Below, piece by piece: positions 17,621-26,544 of a DNA stretch of 64,000 nucleotides (within the stretch, counting starts at the first letter, position 1; each line of letters starts with the position of its first letter). This DNA comes from Actinoplanes regularis (GTDB lineage Bacteria; Actinomycetota; Actinomycetes; Mycobacteriales; Micromonosporaceae). A program made the position numbers and the translations under genes. Location of the stretch: assembly GCF_900188005.1 (NCBI RefSeq), contig NZ_FZNR01000003.1:186001-250000 (forward strand). Reading direction: 5' to 3'. Under the pieces are notes generated by a model. That model searched no databases. It saw nothing but the letters and a program-made list of their open reading frames with translations, and was not told the origin of the DNA.

Positions 17621-18184
17621 CTAGAGGTGGCGCGGCCGCAGGCGGGCGATCGGGATCTCGATGTCCCAGGGTTCGTCGAGCTTGATCGTCTCCGTGAAGA
17701 TCCCCACGGGCTGGTACACGTCGTCGCCCTCCGCCAGCCTGTGCGCGTGCACGGTCAGACCGCCGCTCCACTCGATCAGCCAGTAGAACGGGATGCCCGC
17801 CTTCGCGTAGAGGGCGGGCATCAGCACCCGATCCATGCTCTGCGAACCCGGCGACACGATTTCGACGGCGAGCACCACTTCTTTTGCGATGAACTTGCCG
17901 TCTCGCTCGGCTGCCTCGTCGGTGGTCACGAGAACGTCCGGAACGAAGAGGCGCTGCATCGAGAGGATGACGTCGTTGGCCTGGCTGACGTGTAGGTGGC
18001 CCGGGCAGTTCTCTTCCAGCGCCACCAGAAGACGAGCAGCGAGGACTTGGTGGGTCGGCGCCGGGGAGGGGGTCACGTGAAGAACTCCATCGATCAGTTC
18101 ACGTCGCGCGCCATCCTCGGGAAGCGCATCGAGATCGTCAACAGTCCAACCATCCGTTGGCGTATCGCTCATGTGGGCGAACAT
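17621..18184 (-). CDS. Uma2-family (DUF820) putative endonuclease
   Basis: 187 residues. The Uma2 pattern is seen: [18 protein letters not shown], then FVPDVLVTT (PD) and [17 protein letters not shown] (E...S), which form the PD-(D/E)xK-like core, followed by [15 protein letters not shown] 18184 follows a GGAGG site by 5 bases, so I prefer it to 18196 and 18172. The role of this family, common in actinobacteria and cyanobacteria, is poorly known. It is inserted antisense between nuoH and nuoI and is probably an acquired gene. Confidence 0.8.
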   Translation of the reverse strand: MFAHMSDTPTDGWTVDDLDALPEDGARRELIDGVLHVTPSPAPTHQVLAARLLVALEENCPGHLHVSQANDVILSMQRLFVPDVLVTTDEAAERDGKFIAKEVVLAVEIVSPGSQSMDRVLMPALYAKAGIPFYWLIEWSGGLTVHAHRLAEGDDVYQPVGIFTETIKLDEPWDIEIPIARLRPRHL

Positions 18185-18288
18185 TCGGGCCTCCACAGCG
18201 GGCGCGCTCTCCCGTCCGTCAACCCTACCGGAAGATCGGATGGGGTCGAGGTCGCGTCGCCGGTCCGAAGCGGGCAGGATATGCCCTT

Positions 18289-18888
18289 GTGACTGATGAC
18301 GGCGAGCGCGGTTTGCCCGGCAAGGGTTTGATCAATGGCCTTGCCGTCACGCTCAAGACGTTGACCAAAAAGACCATCACCCAGCAGTACCCGGACGTCG
18401 AGCCCGAGCTCCCCCCACGCTCGCGCGGCGTGATCGCCCTGCTCGAGGAGAACTGCACGGTCTGCATGCTCTGCGCCCGGGAGTGCCCCGACTGGTGCAT
18501 CTACATCGACTCGCACAAGGAGGAGGTCGTCGTCCCCGGCGCCGCCCGCGCCCGCCAGCGCAACGTGCTGGACCGGTTCGACATCGACTTCTCCCTCTGC
18601 ATGTACTGCGGGATCTGCATCGAGGTCTGCCCGTTCGACGCCCTGCACTGGACGCCCGAGTTCGAGTACGCGGAGACCGACGTCCTCTCCCTGCTGCACG
18701 ACAAGGGCCGGCTGGGCGAGTGGATGCGGACGGTTCCGCCCCCGCCGGCGCACGACGTGCTCGGCGAGCCCTCGAAGGAGGAGGCGACCGCGGCGCGCAA
18801 GGCGGCCGGTCCGGGCGCGGCCACCGCCGCGAAGACCGCAAGACCTGCTCCGGTACGACCTGAGCCGCGCCCGGAGTCCGACCGGTGA
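18289..18888 (+). CDS. nuoI: NADH-quinone oxidoreductase subunit I
   Basis: 199 residues. This peripheral-arm subunit carries two 4Fe-4S clusters, with ligand motifs [12 protein letters not shown] and [13 protein letters not shown] charged Ala/Pro-rich tail of about 50 residues follows. I choose GTG 18289; the longer open frame reads through the promoter region. An A/T-matched -10 (CAGGAT, 18275-18280) lies 8 bases upstream. The last bases overlap nuoJ by 4, starting a tight I-J-K-L-M-N run. Confidence 0.94.
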   Translation: MTDDGERGLPGKGLINGLAVTLKTLTKKTITQQYPDVEPELPPRSRGVIALLEENCTVCMLCARECPDWCIYIDSHKEEVVVPGAARARQRNVLDRFDIDFSLCMYCGICIEVCPFDALHWTPEFEYAETDVLSLLHDKGRLGEWMRTVPPPPAHDVLGEPSKEEATAARKAAGPGAATAAKTARPAPVRPEPRPESDR

Positions 18889-19442
18889 CCGTCGCCGACA
18901 TCCTCCTGCTCGCCCTCGGTGCCGTCGCGGTCGGTGCCGGCGCCCTCGTGGTGTCCAGCACCCACCTGGTCCGCTCCGGCCTCTACCTGGTGGTCAGCCT
19001 GGGCGCGATCGCCGGCCTCTACCTGGTCCTCGGCGCCGAACTGGTGGCCTGGGTGCAGGTCCTGGTCTACGTCGGCGCCGTGGTCGTCCTGCTGCTGTTC
19101 GCGGTGATGCTGACCCGTGCCCCGATCGGCCCGAGCACCGACCTGGACCGTCCGCCCGGCCCCTCCGCCCTGATCGGCGCCGGGGTCGGCCTGGGCCTGG
19201 CCGCGCTCTTCGTCGACGCGTTCCGCTGGATCGAGTTCCCGCGGGCCGACCCGGGCACCGCCGAGCAGGTCGGCCGGGAGGTCTTCGGGACCTGGGTGCT
19301 GCCCTTCGAGGTGCTCTCCATCCTGCTGCTCTCCGCACTGGTCGGCGCGATCGTGCTGTCCCGCCCGGACCTCGGCGCGCGCCCGGCCCCGCCGGCCGCG
19401 GAAGAGGGATCAGGCGAACAGGAAGCGGAGGTTCCGGCCTGA
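18885..19442 (+). CDS. nuoJ: NADH-quinone oxidoreductase subunit J
   Basis: 185 residues with five hydrophobic segments. [15 protein letters not shown] is the conserved TM3 region that carries the pi-bulge in complex I. The GTG start overlaps the nuoI stop (GTGA), and the stop overlaps the nuoK start by one base. The tail is Glu/Pro-rich. Membrane arm, part of the proton path. Confidence 0.94.
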   Translation: MTVADILLLALGAVAVGAGALVVSSTHLVRSGLYLVVSLGAIAGLYLVLGAELVAWVQVLVYVGAVVVLLLFAVMLTRAPIGPSTDLDRPPGPSALIGAGVGLGLAALFVDAFRWIEFPRADPGTAEQVGREVFGTWVLPFEVLSILLLSALVGAIVLSRPDLGARPAPPAAEEGSGEQEAEVPA

Positions 19443-19813
19443 TGCACGTGACCATTCCGTACGTCGTCGGCGCCCTGCTCTTCGGCCTGGGTGTCTACGG
19501 TGTCGTCCGCCGCCGCAACGCGATCCTGGTCCTGATGGCCGTCGAGTTGATGCTCAACGCGGTCAACCTGATCCTGGTCACCGCGGACGTCTCGTTGCGT
19601 TCGGCGCTGCGCGCAGTCCCCGGCGAGGCGTGGGCCACGCCGAACTCGCAGGCCGGCTCGGGCGGCGTCTTCGCGCTCTTCGTGATCGTGCTGGCCGCCG
19701 CGGAGGTCGGCGTCGGCCTGGCGATCGTCCTGCAGTACTACCGGATGCGTAAGGCCGTGGCGATTGACGAGGTCCCGCTCGCCGAGGCGGAGAACGAGCA
19801 GGTGCGCGGGTGA
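19442..19813 (+). CDS. nuoK: NADH-quinone oxidoreductase subunit K
   Basis: 123 residues, three membrane helices. It has the conserved buried glutamates in MAVELMLNAVNL and AAAEVGVGLAIVL, which are needed for proton transfer. A loop of about 20 residues between TM2 and TM3 is somewhat longer than in E. coli. Coupled to nuoJ (TGATG) and nuoL (GTGA). Confidence 0.95.
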   Translation: MHVTIPYVVGALLFGLGVYGVVRRRNAILVLMAVELMLNAVNLILVTADVSLRSALRAVPGEAWATPNSQAGSGGVFALFVIVLAAAEVGVGLAIVLQYYRMRKAVAIDEVPLAEAENEQVRG

Positions 19814-21726
19814 CGGCCACCGGAGTGTTCGGGGCGCTGCTCCCCGGCGTACCCCTGCTGCTGGGTTTGCTCGGTCTTCTGCTTCCGCCGGGTGACGGCG
19901 GACCGCGCCGGGCCGCCGCCGCGCTCGGCATCGCCGGCGCGGCCTTCGCCCTGGCCGACGCGATCGCGCTGCTCGCCGTCGTGACCAGCCGGAGCGAGCC
20001 GCTGGCGGCGAGCACCCACTGGGTGAGCTTCGGCGACATCGAGATGGTGCTCGGCTTCTCGGCCGGCGCCGCCGCGCTCTACGTGGCGCTCGCGGTCTGC
20101 ACGGTGGCCCTGTGCGTGCAGGTCTACTCGGTCACGTACCTGCACGACGATTCGCGGTACGCGCCGTACGCCGCCCAGGTCAGCCTCTTCACCGGCGCGA
20201 TGCTGCTGGTGGTGACGTCCGGCGACCTGATCGGGCTGTTGATCGGCTGGGAGGTGATGGGCGCCTGCTCCTACCTGCTGATCGGCCACGACCGCAGGCT
20301 GCCCGAGGCCCCGGCCGCCGCGATGAAGGCGTTCCTGGTCACCCGGGTGGGTGACGTCGGCTTCCTGCTCGGCATCGCGCTGCTGATCGCGGACTCCGGC
20401 ACGTCGAGGCTCAGCGCGGTCCTCGCCCACGACTATTCGAGCGCCACGCTGACCGCCGCGTTGCTGCTGCTCCTGGCCGGTGTCGCGGGCAAGAGTGCGC
20501 AGTTCCCGCTGCACACCTGGTTGCCGGACGCGATGGCCGGCCCCACTCCGATCTCCGCGCTGATCCACGCCGCGACCATGGTCGCCGCCGGCGTGTACGT
20601 GGTGTTCCGCACCTTCCCGCTCTTCCAGCGATCCCCGGCCGCCCTGGCCGTGCTCGCGGTCATGGCCTCGATCACGATCCTGCTCGGCGCGCTCTCCGCG
20701 ACGGCCCAGGACGACCTGAAGCGGGTGCTGGCCTGGTCCACGGTCAGCCAGATCGGCTACATGACCGGTGCGCTGGCCGTCGGATCGCCCGCCGCCGCGC
20801 TGTTCCACCTGCTCACCCACGCCGCCTTCAAGGCGCTGCTGTTCCTCGCCGCCGGCGCGGTGATCCACGCGGTGGGCACCAACTACCTGTCCCGGATGGG
20901 CGGGCTGCGCGAGCACATGCCGGTCACCTTCTGGTCGTTCGTGATCGGCTTGGGCGCGCTGGCCGGACTGCCCCCGCTGGCCGGCTTCTGGTCCAAGGAG
21001 AACGTGCTGACCGCGGCCGCGCACGCGACCGACGGCGGCACGGCCGTGCCGGCCTGGGCCGCCTGGGTGGTCTGGGTCGCCGCCCTGCTCGCGGTCGGTG
21101 TGACCGCCTGGTATTCGACCCGGTTGCTGCTCCGCGCGTTCTTCGGACCCTCCCGGTCGTACGGACCGGACGGCCCGGACTGGGAGGTCGGCTTCGACGA
21201 CGCGCGTTACCGGACGCCGGCCGTGCCGCACGACCCGCCGGCCCTGATGCGCTGGCCGATCGTGCTGCTCGCGATCCCGGCCGCTCTGCTCGGCCTGGCG
21301 GCGTTCGCGCCCGGTTTCCGGCACGCTCTGGAGCTGGACGATCCGCACCTGGGCGTCGCGATCCTGCTGCCGTTGCTGCTGCTCGCGGCCGGTGCGGGGA
21401 CCGCCTGGTGGCTCTGGTGGGCGGTGCCCGGCGTCGACCCGGTCCTGGCGCTGGGCCGGGCCAGGCCACTGTTCGCCGCCGGGTTCCATCTGGACCGGGT
21501 GCAGAGCGTGCTTGTCGTACGTCCGGTCAGGGCCCTGGCCCGGCTCGTCACCACCGTCGACGAGCGGGTGGTGGACGCGGCCGTGGAGGGCACCGGCACC
21601 GTCACCCGCGGGCTCGGCGGGGTGCTCGCCCGGGCGCACCGGATCGCCCTGCCCGGCGCCGCGGTCCTGGTCCTGTTCGGGGCGCTGGTCCTGGGCATCG
21701 TCGCGTGGTTGGGAGCTGTGGCCTGA
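19810..21726 (+). CDS. nuoL: NADH-quinone oxidoreductase subunit L
   Basis: 638 residues, an antiporter-like membrane-arm subunit. It has GWEVMGACSYLLIG with the key TM5 glutamate, the lysine-bearing segment VAGKSAQFPLHTWLPDAM, and ISALIHAATMVAAGVY. The C-terminal part is long and hydrophobic, as expected for the lateral helix anchor. Overlaps with nuoK (4 bp) and nuoM (1 bp) show a single translational unit. Confidence 0.96.
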   Translation: MTATGVFGALLPGVPLLLGLLGLLLPPGDGGPRRAAAALGIAGAAFALADAIALLAVVTSRSEPLAASTHWVSFGDIEMVLGFSAGAAALYVALAVCTVALCVQVYSVTYLHDDSRYAPYAAQVSLFTGAMLLVVTSGDLIGLLIGWEVMGACSYLLIGHDRRLPEAPAAAMKAFLVTRVGDVGFLLGIALLIADSGTSRLSAVLAHDYSSATLTAALLLLLAGVAGKSAQFPLHTWLPDAMAGPTPISALIHAATMVAAGVYVVFRTFPLFQRSPAALAVLAVMASITILLGALSATAQDDLKRVLAWSTVSQIGYMTGALAVGSPAAALFHLLTHAAFKALLFLAAGAVIHAVGTNYLSRMGGLREHMPVTFWSFVIGLGALAGLPPLAGFWSKENVLTAAAHATDGGTAVPAWAAWVVWVAALLAVGVTAWYSTRLLLRAFFGPSRSYGPDGPDWEVGFDDARYRTPAVPHDPPALMRWPIVLLAIPAALLGLAAFAPGFRHALELDDPHLGVAILLPLLLLAAGAGTAWWLWWAVPGVDPVLALGRARPLFAAGFHLDRVQSVLVVRPVRALARLVTTVDERVVDAAVEGTGTVTRGLGGVLARAHRIALPGAAVLVLFGALVLGIVAWLGAVA

Positions 21727-23264
21727 TGGTTCTCACCGGGAACGATCCCGCCTGGCAGGCGCTGTTGGTCGCGCTGCTCGCCGTGCCCGCCGGGGGCGCG
21801 GCACTGGTCGCGCTGCTGCCCGCGGCCCGCGACCGGCTGGCCCGGATAATCGCCACGATCTTCGCCGCGATCACCTTCGTGCTCTCCATCGCCCCGGTCT
21901 TCGCGGAGCGGGACCACGGCTGGTCCGGTTACGGCGATCGGGCCACGACGCCACCGGTGCCGTGGATCAACCTGGATCTGCCGTGGGTGCCGGCTCTCGG
22001 GCTGCGCTTCCATCTCGGTGTGGATGGCGTCTCGTACCCGCTGGTGGTGCTGACCGGCCTGCTCACGCTGCTGTGCTGCGCTTATACGGTGCGTAAGGTG
22101 CCTGAGGGCGGCTCCGGGCGTACGTTGTCGGCCTTGCTTTTGATCTTGGAAGTCGGCGTCCTGGGCACGTTTTTGGCGCTGGACCTGATCCTGTTCTTCG
22201 TGTTCTTCGAGGTCGTCCTCCTGCCGATGTACGCGGTGATCGCCGGCTGGGGCGGACCCGAGCGCCGGGCGGCCGCGCGGAAGTTCGTGCTCTACACGCT
22301 CTTCGGTTCGGTGCTGCTGCTGCTCGGCGTGATCGTGGTCGTCACCGGGACCGGCACCGGTGACCTGGTCGCCCTGACCGGCGCCGGCGAGCTCACCCGG
22401 ACCACCCAGTGCGTGGTGTTCGCCCTGCTCGCGGTCGCGTTCGCGGTGAAGGCGCCGCTCTGGCCGCTGCACACCTGGCTGCCCGACGCGCACACCGAGG
22501 CGCCGACGGTCGGCTCGGTGATCCTGGCCGGCGTCCTGCTGAAGATGGGCACCTACGGCCTGATCCGGGTCGGCGTCGGCGTCGCCCCTCTCGGCGCGGC
22601 CTGGGCCGCCCCGGCCCTGGGCATCCTGGCCGTGATCGCGATCCTCGCCGGGTCCCTGATCTGCCTGCGCCAGCGCGAGCTGAAGCGGCTGATCGCCTAC
22701 TCGAGCGTCGGTCACATGGGTTTCGTACTGCTCGGCATCGCGACCCTGACCATGATCGGCATGCAGGCCGCACTGCTCGGCAACGTCGCTCACGGCCTGA
22801 TCACCGGCCTGCTGTTCTTCCTGGCCGGGACGATCAAGGACCGCGCCGGTACGGGCTCGCTGGACCGGCTCGGCGGCCTGCGCGAGAGCGCGCCGCGCCT
22901 GGCCGGCCTGCTCGGCTTCGCGGCGATCGCGTCCCTGGGCCTGCCGGGCCTGGCGGGTTTCTGGGGTGAGGCGTTCGCGGTCGTGGCGGCGGTCCGCCGG
23001 GGTGGCCCGCTGTGGCTCACCCTGGCCGTGCTGGCGGCGATCGGCGGGGCACTGACCGCCGCCTACTTCCTGCGCCTGCTGCGACGGCTGACCCACGGCC
23101 CGGCGACGCCGGCGGTCCAGGCCCTGCGGCCGTCGATCGCGGGGGCCGAGTGGTTCGCCTGGACGCCGCTGATCCTGCTGACCCTGGCCCTCGGGGTGAT
23201 CCCGGCCCTGGTCCTCGCCGAGACCTCCCTGCCGTTGACGACCCTGCTGGGAGGCCACCCGTGA
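21726..23264 (+). CDS. nuoM: NADH-quinone oxidoreductase subunit M
   Basis: 512 residues. FFVFFEVVLLPMYAVIAGWGG carries the essential TM5 glutamate; AVKAPLWPLHTWLPDAHTEAP carries the conserved lysine. The start ATG 21726 overlaps the nuoL stop, which rules out the longer upstream open frame. Antiporter-like subunit of the membrane arm. Confidence 0.96.
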   Translation: MVLTGNDPAWQALLVALLAVPAGGAALVALLPAARDRLARIIATIFAAITFVLSIAPVFAERDHGWSGYGDRATTPPVPWINLDLPWVPALGLRFHLGVDGVSYPLVVLTGLLTLLCCAYTVRKVPEGGSGRTLSALLLILEVGVLGTFLALDLILFFVFFEVVLLPMYAVIAGWGGPERRAAARKFVLYTLFGSVLLLLGVIVVVTGTGTGDLVALTGAGELTRTTQCVVFALLAVAFAVKAPLWPLHTWLPDAHTEAPTVGSVILAGVLLKMGTYGLIRVGVGVAPLGAAWAAPALGILAVIAILAGSLICLRQRELKRLIAYSSVGHMGFVLLGIATLTMIGMQAALLGNVAHGLITGLLFFLAGTIKDRAGTGSLDRLGGLRESAPRLAGLLGFAAIASLGLPGLAGFWGEAFAVVAAVRRGGPLWLTLAVLAAIGGALTAAYFLRLLRRLTHGPATPAVQALRPSIAGAEWFAWTPLILLTLALGVIPALVLAETSLPLTTLLGGHP

Positions 23265-24715
23265 GCCAGTCGGTCGACCACTTCGCGCTGCTTCCGCTCT
23301 ACGCGGCGGCCGGCACCGCGATCCTGGCCTTCCTGGCCGACCTGTTCGTCGCCAGGCGCGGCGCGGTCATCGCGGCCACCGTTCTCGGTGGGCTGGCCAC
23401 CGCGGTGCTGGCCCTGGTCGTCGGAGCGGAACCGGGCACGTTCTGCACGACGGGCGCGTGCTCCTGGGTTCCGACCTGGCCGGCCGCGACCACCGCCGTA
23501 CTGTTCGCCGCCCTGACCGTCGGTGTGCTGGCCCTCTCGACTCCGGCCCTGCGCGAGGGGATCGCCCCGGCCGGCGAGTTCTGCTTCCTGCTGGCCTGCT
23601 CGATGACCGGCGGTGTGGTGGTCGCCTACGCCGGCGACCTGATCACCCTGATCGTCGGCCTGGAGACGCTGACCCTGCCGCTGTACGTTCTGGTCGGCCT
23701 CCGCCGCTTCGCCCCCGGCGAGCGGGTCACCACCGAAGGCGCCTCGGCCTCGCTCACGTTCTTCCTGATCAGCGTCGTCTCGACGGCCGTGACGCTGCTC
23801 GGCGCCGCCCTCAACTACGCGGCCACCGGCGCACTCCACCTGGCTCTGCTCACACCGGCCACCGGCGTGTTCCGGCCGCTGGCGGGTGTCGGCGTGGCCC
23901 TCCTGGTGATCGGTTTGGCCTTCAAGGTCGCCGCGGTTCCGCTGCACGCCTGGGCCCCGGCCACCTACGACGGCGCCCCGATCCCGATCGCGGCCTACCT
24001 CTCGACGGCCTCGAAGCTCGGCGGCGTCCTGGCCCTGGCCGCGGTCGTCGCTCGCCTCGACGCCCAGGTCGTCATGGCGATCCTGGCCGTAGTGACCATG
24101 ACGCTCGGCAACCTGGTCGCCCTGCGCCAGACCCGCATGGTCCGCCTGCTGGCCTGGTCCTCGATCGCCCAGGCCGGCTACATCCTGGCGGCGCTGGCGC
24201 TGGGCGCACCCGGCGTCCCCGCCGCTCTGGCGTACGCGGTGCTCTTCATGGTCCTGGAGTTCGTCGCGTTCGCCGTGGTGGTCGCCCTGCGCCCGCCCGG
24301 CGCCGACGGCGGCCTCCTCACCGACTACCGCGGTGCCGGCCGCCGCAGCCCCTGGCTCGGCGCCGCTCTCGTGCTCTCCCTGGCCGGCCTCGCCGGTCTG
24401 CCACCGGGCCTGGCCGGCCTCTTCGCCAAGCTGTCCGTGGTCGACGCCCTGGTCCAGCAGAACTGGTCCTGGCTGGCTGCCGTGGTGGTCCTGAACGCGG
24501 TCATCGCCCTGGCCTACTACGTCCGCGTCGCCGCGTCCCTCTACACCGCACCGCCGCGGATCGACCCGGTCGTGGCGGACCCCGTCCCGCTCGACGCGGC
24601 CCCGCACCCGCGGCTACCGGTCTCCCGCCCGGTCGCTGTGGCTCTGGCCGCCTCGGTCCTGGTCGCCGTGCTGCTGGGCTTCGCCCCGCAGCTTCTCTTC
24701 GACGCCCTGACCTGA
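23261..24715 (+). CDS. nuoN: NADH-quinone oxidoreductase subunit N
   Basis: 484 residues, the third antiporter-like subunit. LETLTLPLYVLVGL (TM5 glutamate) and LAFKVAAVPLHAWAPATYDGAP (central lysine) are visible. GTG 23261 overlaps the nuoM stop by 4 bp. The gene ends the I-N run and converges on a small GNAT gene 4 bp away, with no clear terminator between. Confidence 0.95.
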   Translation: MSQSVDHFALLPLYAAAGTAILAFLADLFVARRGAVIAATVLGGLATAVLALVVGAEPGTFCTTGACSWVPTWPAATTAVLFAALTVGVLALSTPALREGIAPAGEFCFLLACSMTGGVVVAYAGDLITLIVGLETLTLPLYVLVGLRRFAPGERVTTEGASASLTFFLISVVSTAVTLLGAALNYAATGALHLALLTPATGVFRPLAGVGVALLVIGLAFKVAAVPLHAWAPATYDGAPIPIAAYLSTASKLGGVLALAAVVARLDAQVVMAILAVVTMTLGNLVALRQTRMVRLLAWSSIAQAGYILAALALGAPGVPAALAYAVLFMVLEFVAFAVVVALRPPGADGGLLTDYRGAGRRSPWLGAALVLSLAGLAGLPPGLAGLFAKLSVVDALVQQNWSWLAAVVVLNAVIALAYYVRVAASLYTAPPRIDPVVADPVPLDAAPHPRLPVSRPVAVALAASVLVAVLLGFAPQLLFDALT

Positions 24716-24719
24716 GCCG

Positions 24720-25016
24720 TTACTTGATGTGGCGGGTGGTGCGGGCGACCATCGACTCGTACTCCGGGTGCTTCTTCAACCACTCCAGGACGAACTCGCA
24801 GATCGGCACCACGGTCCGGGACTTGGCGCGGGCGTCCTCCATGGCGGCCTGGGCCAGCGCCGACCCCACGCCCTGCCGCTCGAAGCCGGGCTCCACCGAG
24901 GTGTGCGTGTAGACGACGATCTGCCCGGTCACCTGATAGGTGAGGATCCCGGCCAGAGCCCCCGCCTCGTCCCGGGCCTCGAAACGACCCTTCTCCGGCA
25001 CATCCTTGATTTCCAT
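24720..25016 (-). CDS. Small GNAT-like N-acetyltransferase (YjdJ type)
   Basis: 98 residues, a minimal acetyltransferase of the Acetyltransf_CG/YjdJ group. TSVEPGFERQGVGSALAQAAMEDAR contains the acetyl-CoA loop (Q/RxxGxG), and VVPICEFVLEWLKKHPEY is the typical C-terminal segment with its conserved cysteine. ATG 25016 is preceded by GGATGG about 5 bases away; an upstream TTG at 25028 is less likely. It lies directly behind the GNAT-MOSC gene and is probably co-transcribed with it. Confidence 0.8.
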   Translation of the reverse strand: MEIKDVPEKGRFEARDEAGALAGILTYQVTGQIVVYTHTSVEPGFERQGVGSALAQAAMEDARAKSRTVVPICEFVLEWLKKHPEYESMVARTTRHIK

Positions 25017-25028
25017 CGGGCCATCCAA

Positions 25029-26525
25029 TCACTCGCTCCCGGCGACCCTCTCCGAGACCTCGGCCAGCAGCTCCGGTGGCAGTTCTGGCGCGACCAGCAG
25101 CCGCGCCAGGCGGGCCGGGTCGTGCATGTAGATCTCGAAGGACTCGGCCACGGTGAGGCCGTGCGCCGGACGGTCCACCACCGAGATCCGATCGCCCGGG
25201 ATCAGTGAACCGGGCGTGACGACCCGCAGATAGGCCCCGGTTCGGTTCGCCCGGGCGAACCGCTTCACCCAGCGTGGCTCACCCATCCGATTCTGGAACG
25301 TCACACACGGGATCCGTCCGAACGTCACCTGCAGCACCAGGCCCGACCCGAACTCCCACTTCTCGCCGATCACCGCGCCGACCAGATCCAGCCCCGACGT
25401 CGTCAGGTTCTCCCCGAAGATTCCCGGTGGCAGGTCGCGGCCCAGCTCAGCGGACCACCACGCGTAGTCCTCTCTGGCGTACGCGTAAACTGCCTGGTCA
25501 TTGCCCCCGTGGTGCTTCGTGTCCCCGATGTGGTCGCCGACGACACCGCTGTGCAGCCCGGTGCTCTTCAGCCCGGGCGCGCGCACCGGCACCGGCGCCG
25601 AGACCGGCTTCTTGCGGATCCCGGTGGTCGGTACGTCCTTGCCCATGCTCGGCTCGGACGACCCCACGTTGACGGACGCGGCGAACGCCGGGAACCAGAC
25701 CTCCGCCCGATCCTCCACCGGCTGATACCCGAGCCGCTGGTAGAGAGCGTTGCTGGTCGGGTTGGCCAGGTCGGCGTTGAGCACCACCTCGGTCGCGCCG
25801 TCGTTGAGCGCGGCCGCTGTGGCGGCCGTGGTCACCGCGCCCGCATAGCCGTGGCCGCGCAGCGCGGGAGGCGTCCAGACGTGCAGGATGCGAACCATGC
25901 CGGCGTGCGGCCGGGAACGGACCGCCATCGAGACCGGCACCCCGTCAACGGTCCAGAGGGTGATCCCGGAGTGCGCGAGGTGATCGTCGGCCGCGTCCCC
26001 GGCCTCGACCTGTGGCCCCCCGATGTATTCGAAGAAGGCGTCGAGCCATTCGATCAGCAGATCCCGGTCGGCCGCGGTGGCGAAACGGGCGGCGCCCGGT
26101 GGCGCCGGATCGGGTGGGGTCAGGGCGCCGAGCCGGTACAGCCGGGTCCGCATCCCGTCCTGCTTCGGCAGTTGCCCGCCGGCAGCGAGGCCGGTGACGA
26201 AGGCATCAACGTCCTCGGCCAGCATGTTGACCCCAAGGATCGGCCGATCGGCGAGCACTCGCACCGCCGCGGGCACCGCCTCGGCCGGCATCTCGCTGAA
26301 CATCACCGGATGGGGCGGGGTCTGCAGAAGCGCACCGGCGACCACCCCGTCCGGCGTTGTCCACCAGCCGAGGACCGGATCGGTCGGTCCGTACGCATGC
26401 GGCCCACGCGACCGCAGATTGTCGGCTGCCGTGAGGAAGATGGTGTTCCGGACCGAATCGGACCGCAAAAACTCCCCCGCGGCCGAAGCGAACTTTTCCA
26501 CATCGGACGTCAGTTCCCAGGCCAT
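25029..26525 (-). CDS. GNAT acetyltransferase fused to a YiiM-like MOSC domain
   Basis: One uninterrupted frame of 498 residues with two domains. Residues 1 to about 275 are a GNAT pair with the acetyl-CoA loop in LRGHGYAGAVTTAA, ending in LYQRLGYQPVEDRAEVWF. Directly after it, AASVNVGSS opens a MOSC domain of the YiiM type (TGIRKKPVSAPV, HHGGNDQAVYAYAREDY, GIFGENLTTSGLD, IPCVTFQNRMG with the conserved cysteine). MOSC domains handle sulfur or molybdenum cofactor chemistry, and YiiM-like forms act on N-hydroxylated bases. Usually the MOSC protein begins at that ASVNVG point. No internal ribosome binding site is obvious, so I read a real fusion. Confidence 0.8.
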   Translation of the reverse strand: MAWELTSDVEKFASAAGEFLRSDSVRNTIFLTAADNLRSRGPHAYGPTDPVLGWWTTPDGVVAGALLQTPPHPVMFSEMPAEAVPAAVRVLADRPILGVNMLAEDVDAFVTGLAAGGQLPKQDGMRTRLYRLGALTPPDPAPPGAARFATAADRDLLIEWLDAFFEYIGGPQVEAGDAADDHLAHSGITLWTVDGVPVSMAVRSRPHAGMVRILHVWTPPALRGHGYAGAVTTAATAAALNDGATEVVLNADLANPTSNALYQRLGYQPVEDRAEVWFPAFAASVNVGSSEPSMGKDVPTTGIRKKPVSAPVPVRAPGLKSTGLHSGVVGDHIGDTKHHGGNDQAVYAYAREDYAWWSAELGRDLPPGIFGENLTTSGLDLVGAVIGEKWEFGSGLVLQVTFGRIPCVTFQNRMGEPRWVKRFARANRTGAYLRVVTPGSLIPGDRISVVDRPAHGLTVAESFEIYMHDPARLARLLVAPELPPELLAEVSERVAGSE

Positions 26526-26544
26526 CGGGTCATCCTAGAACCGG

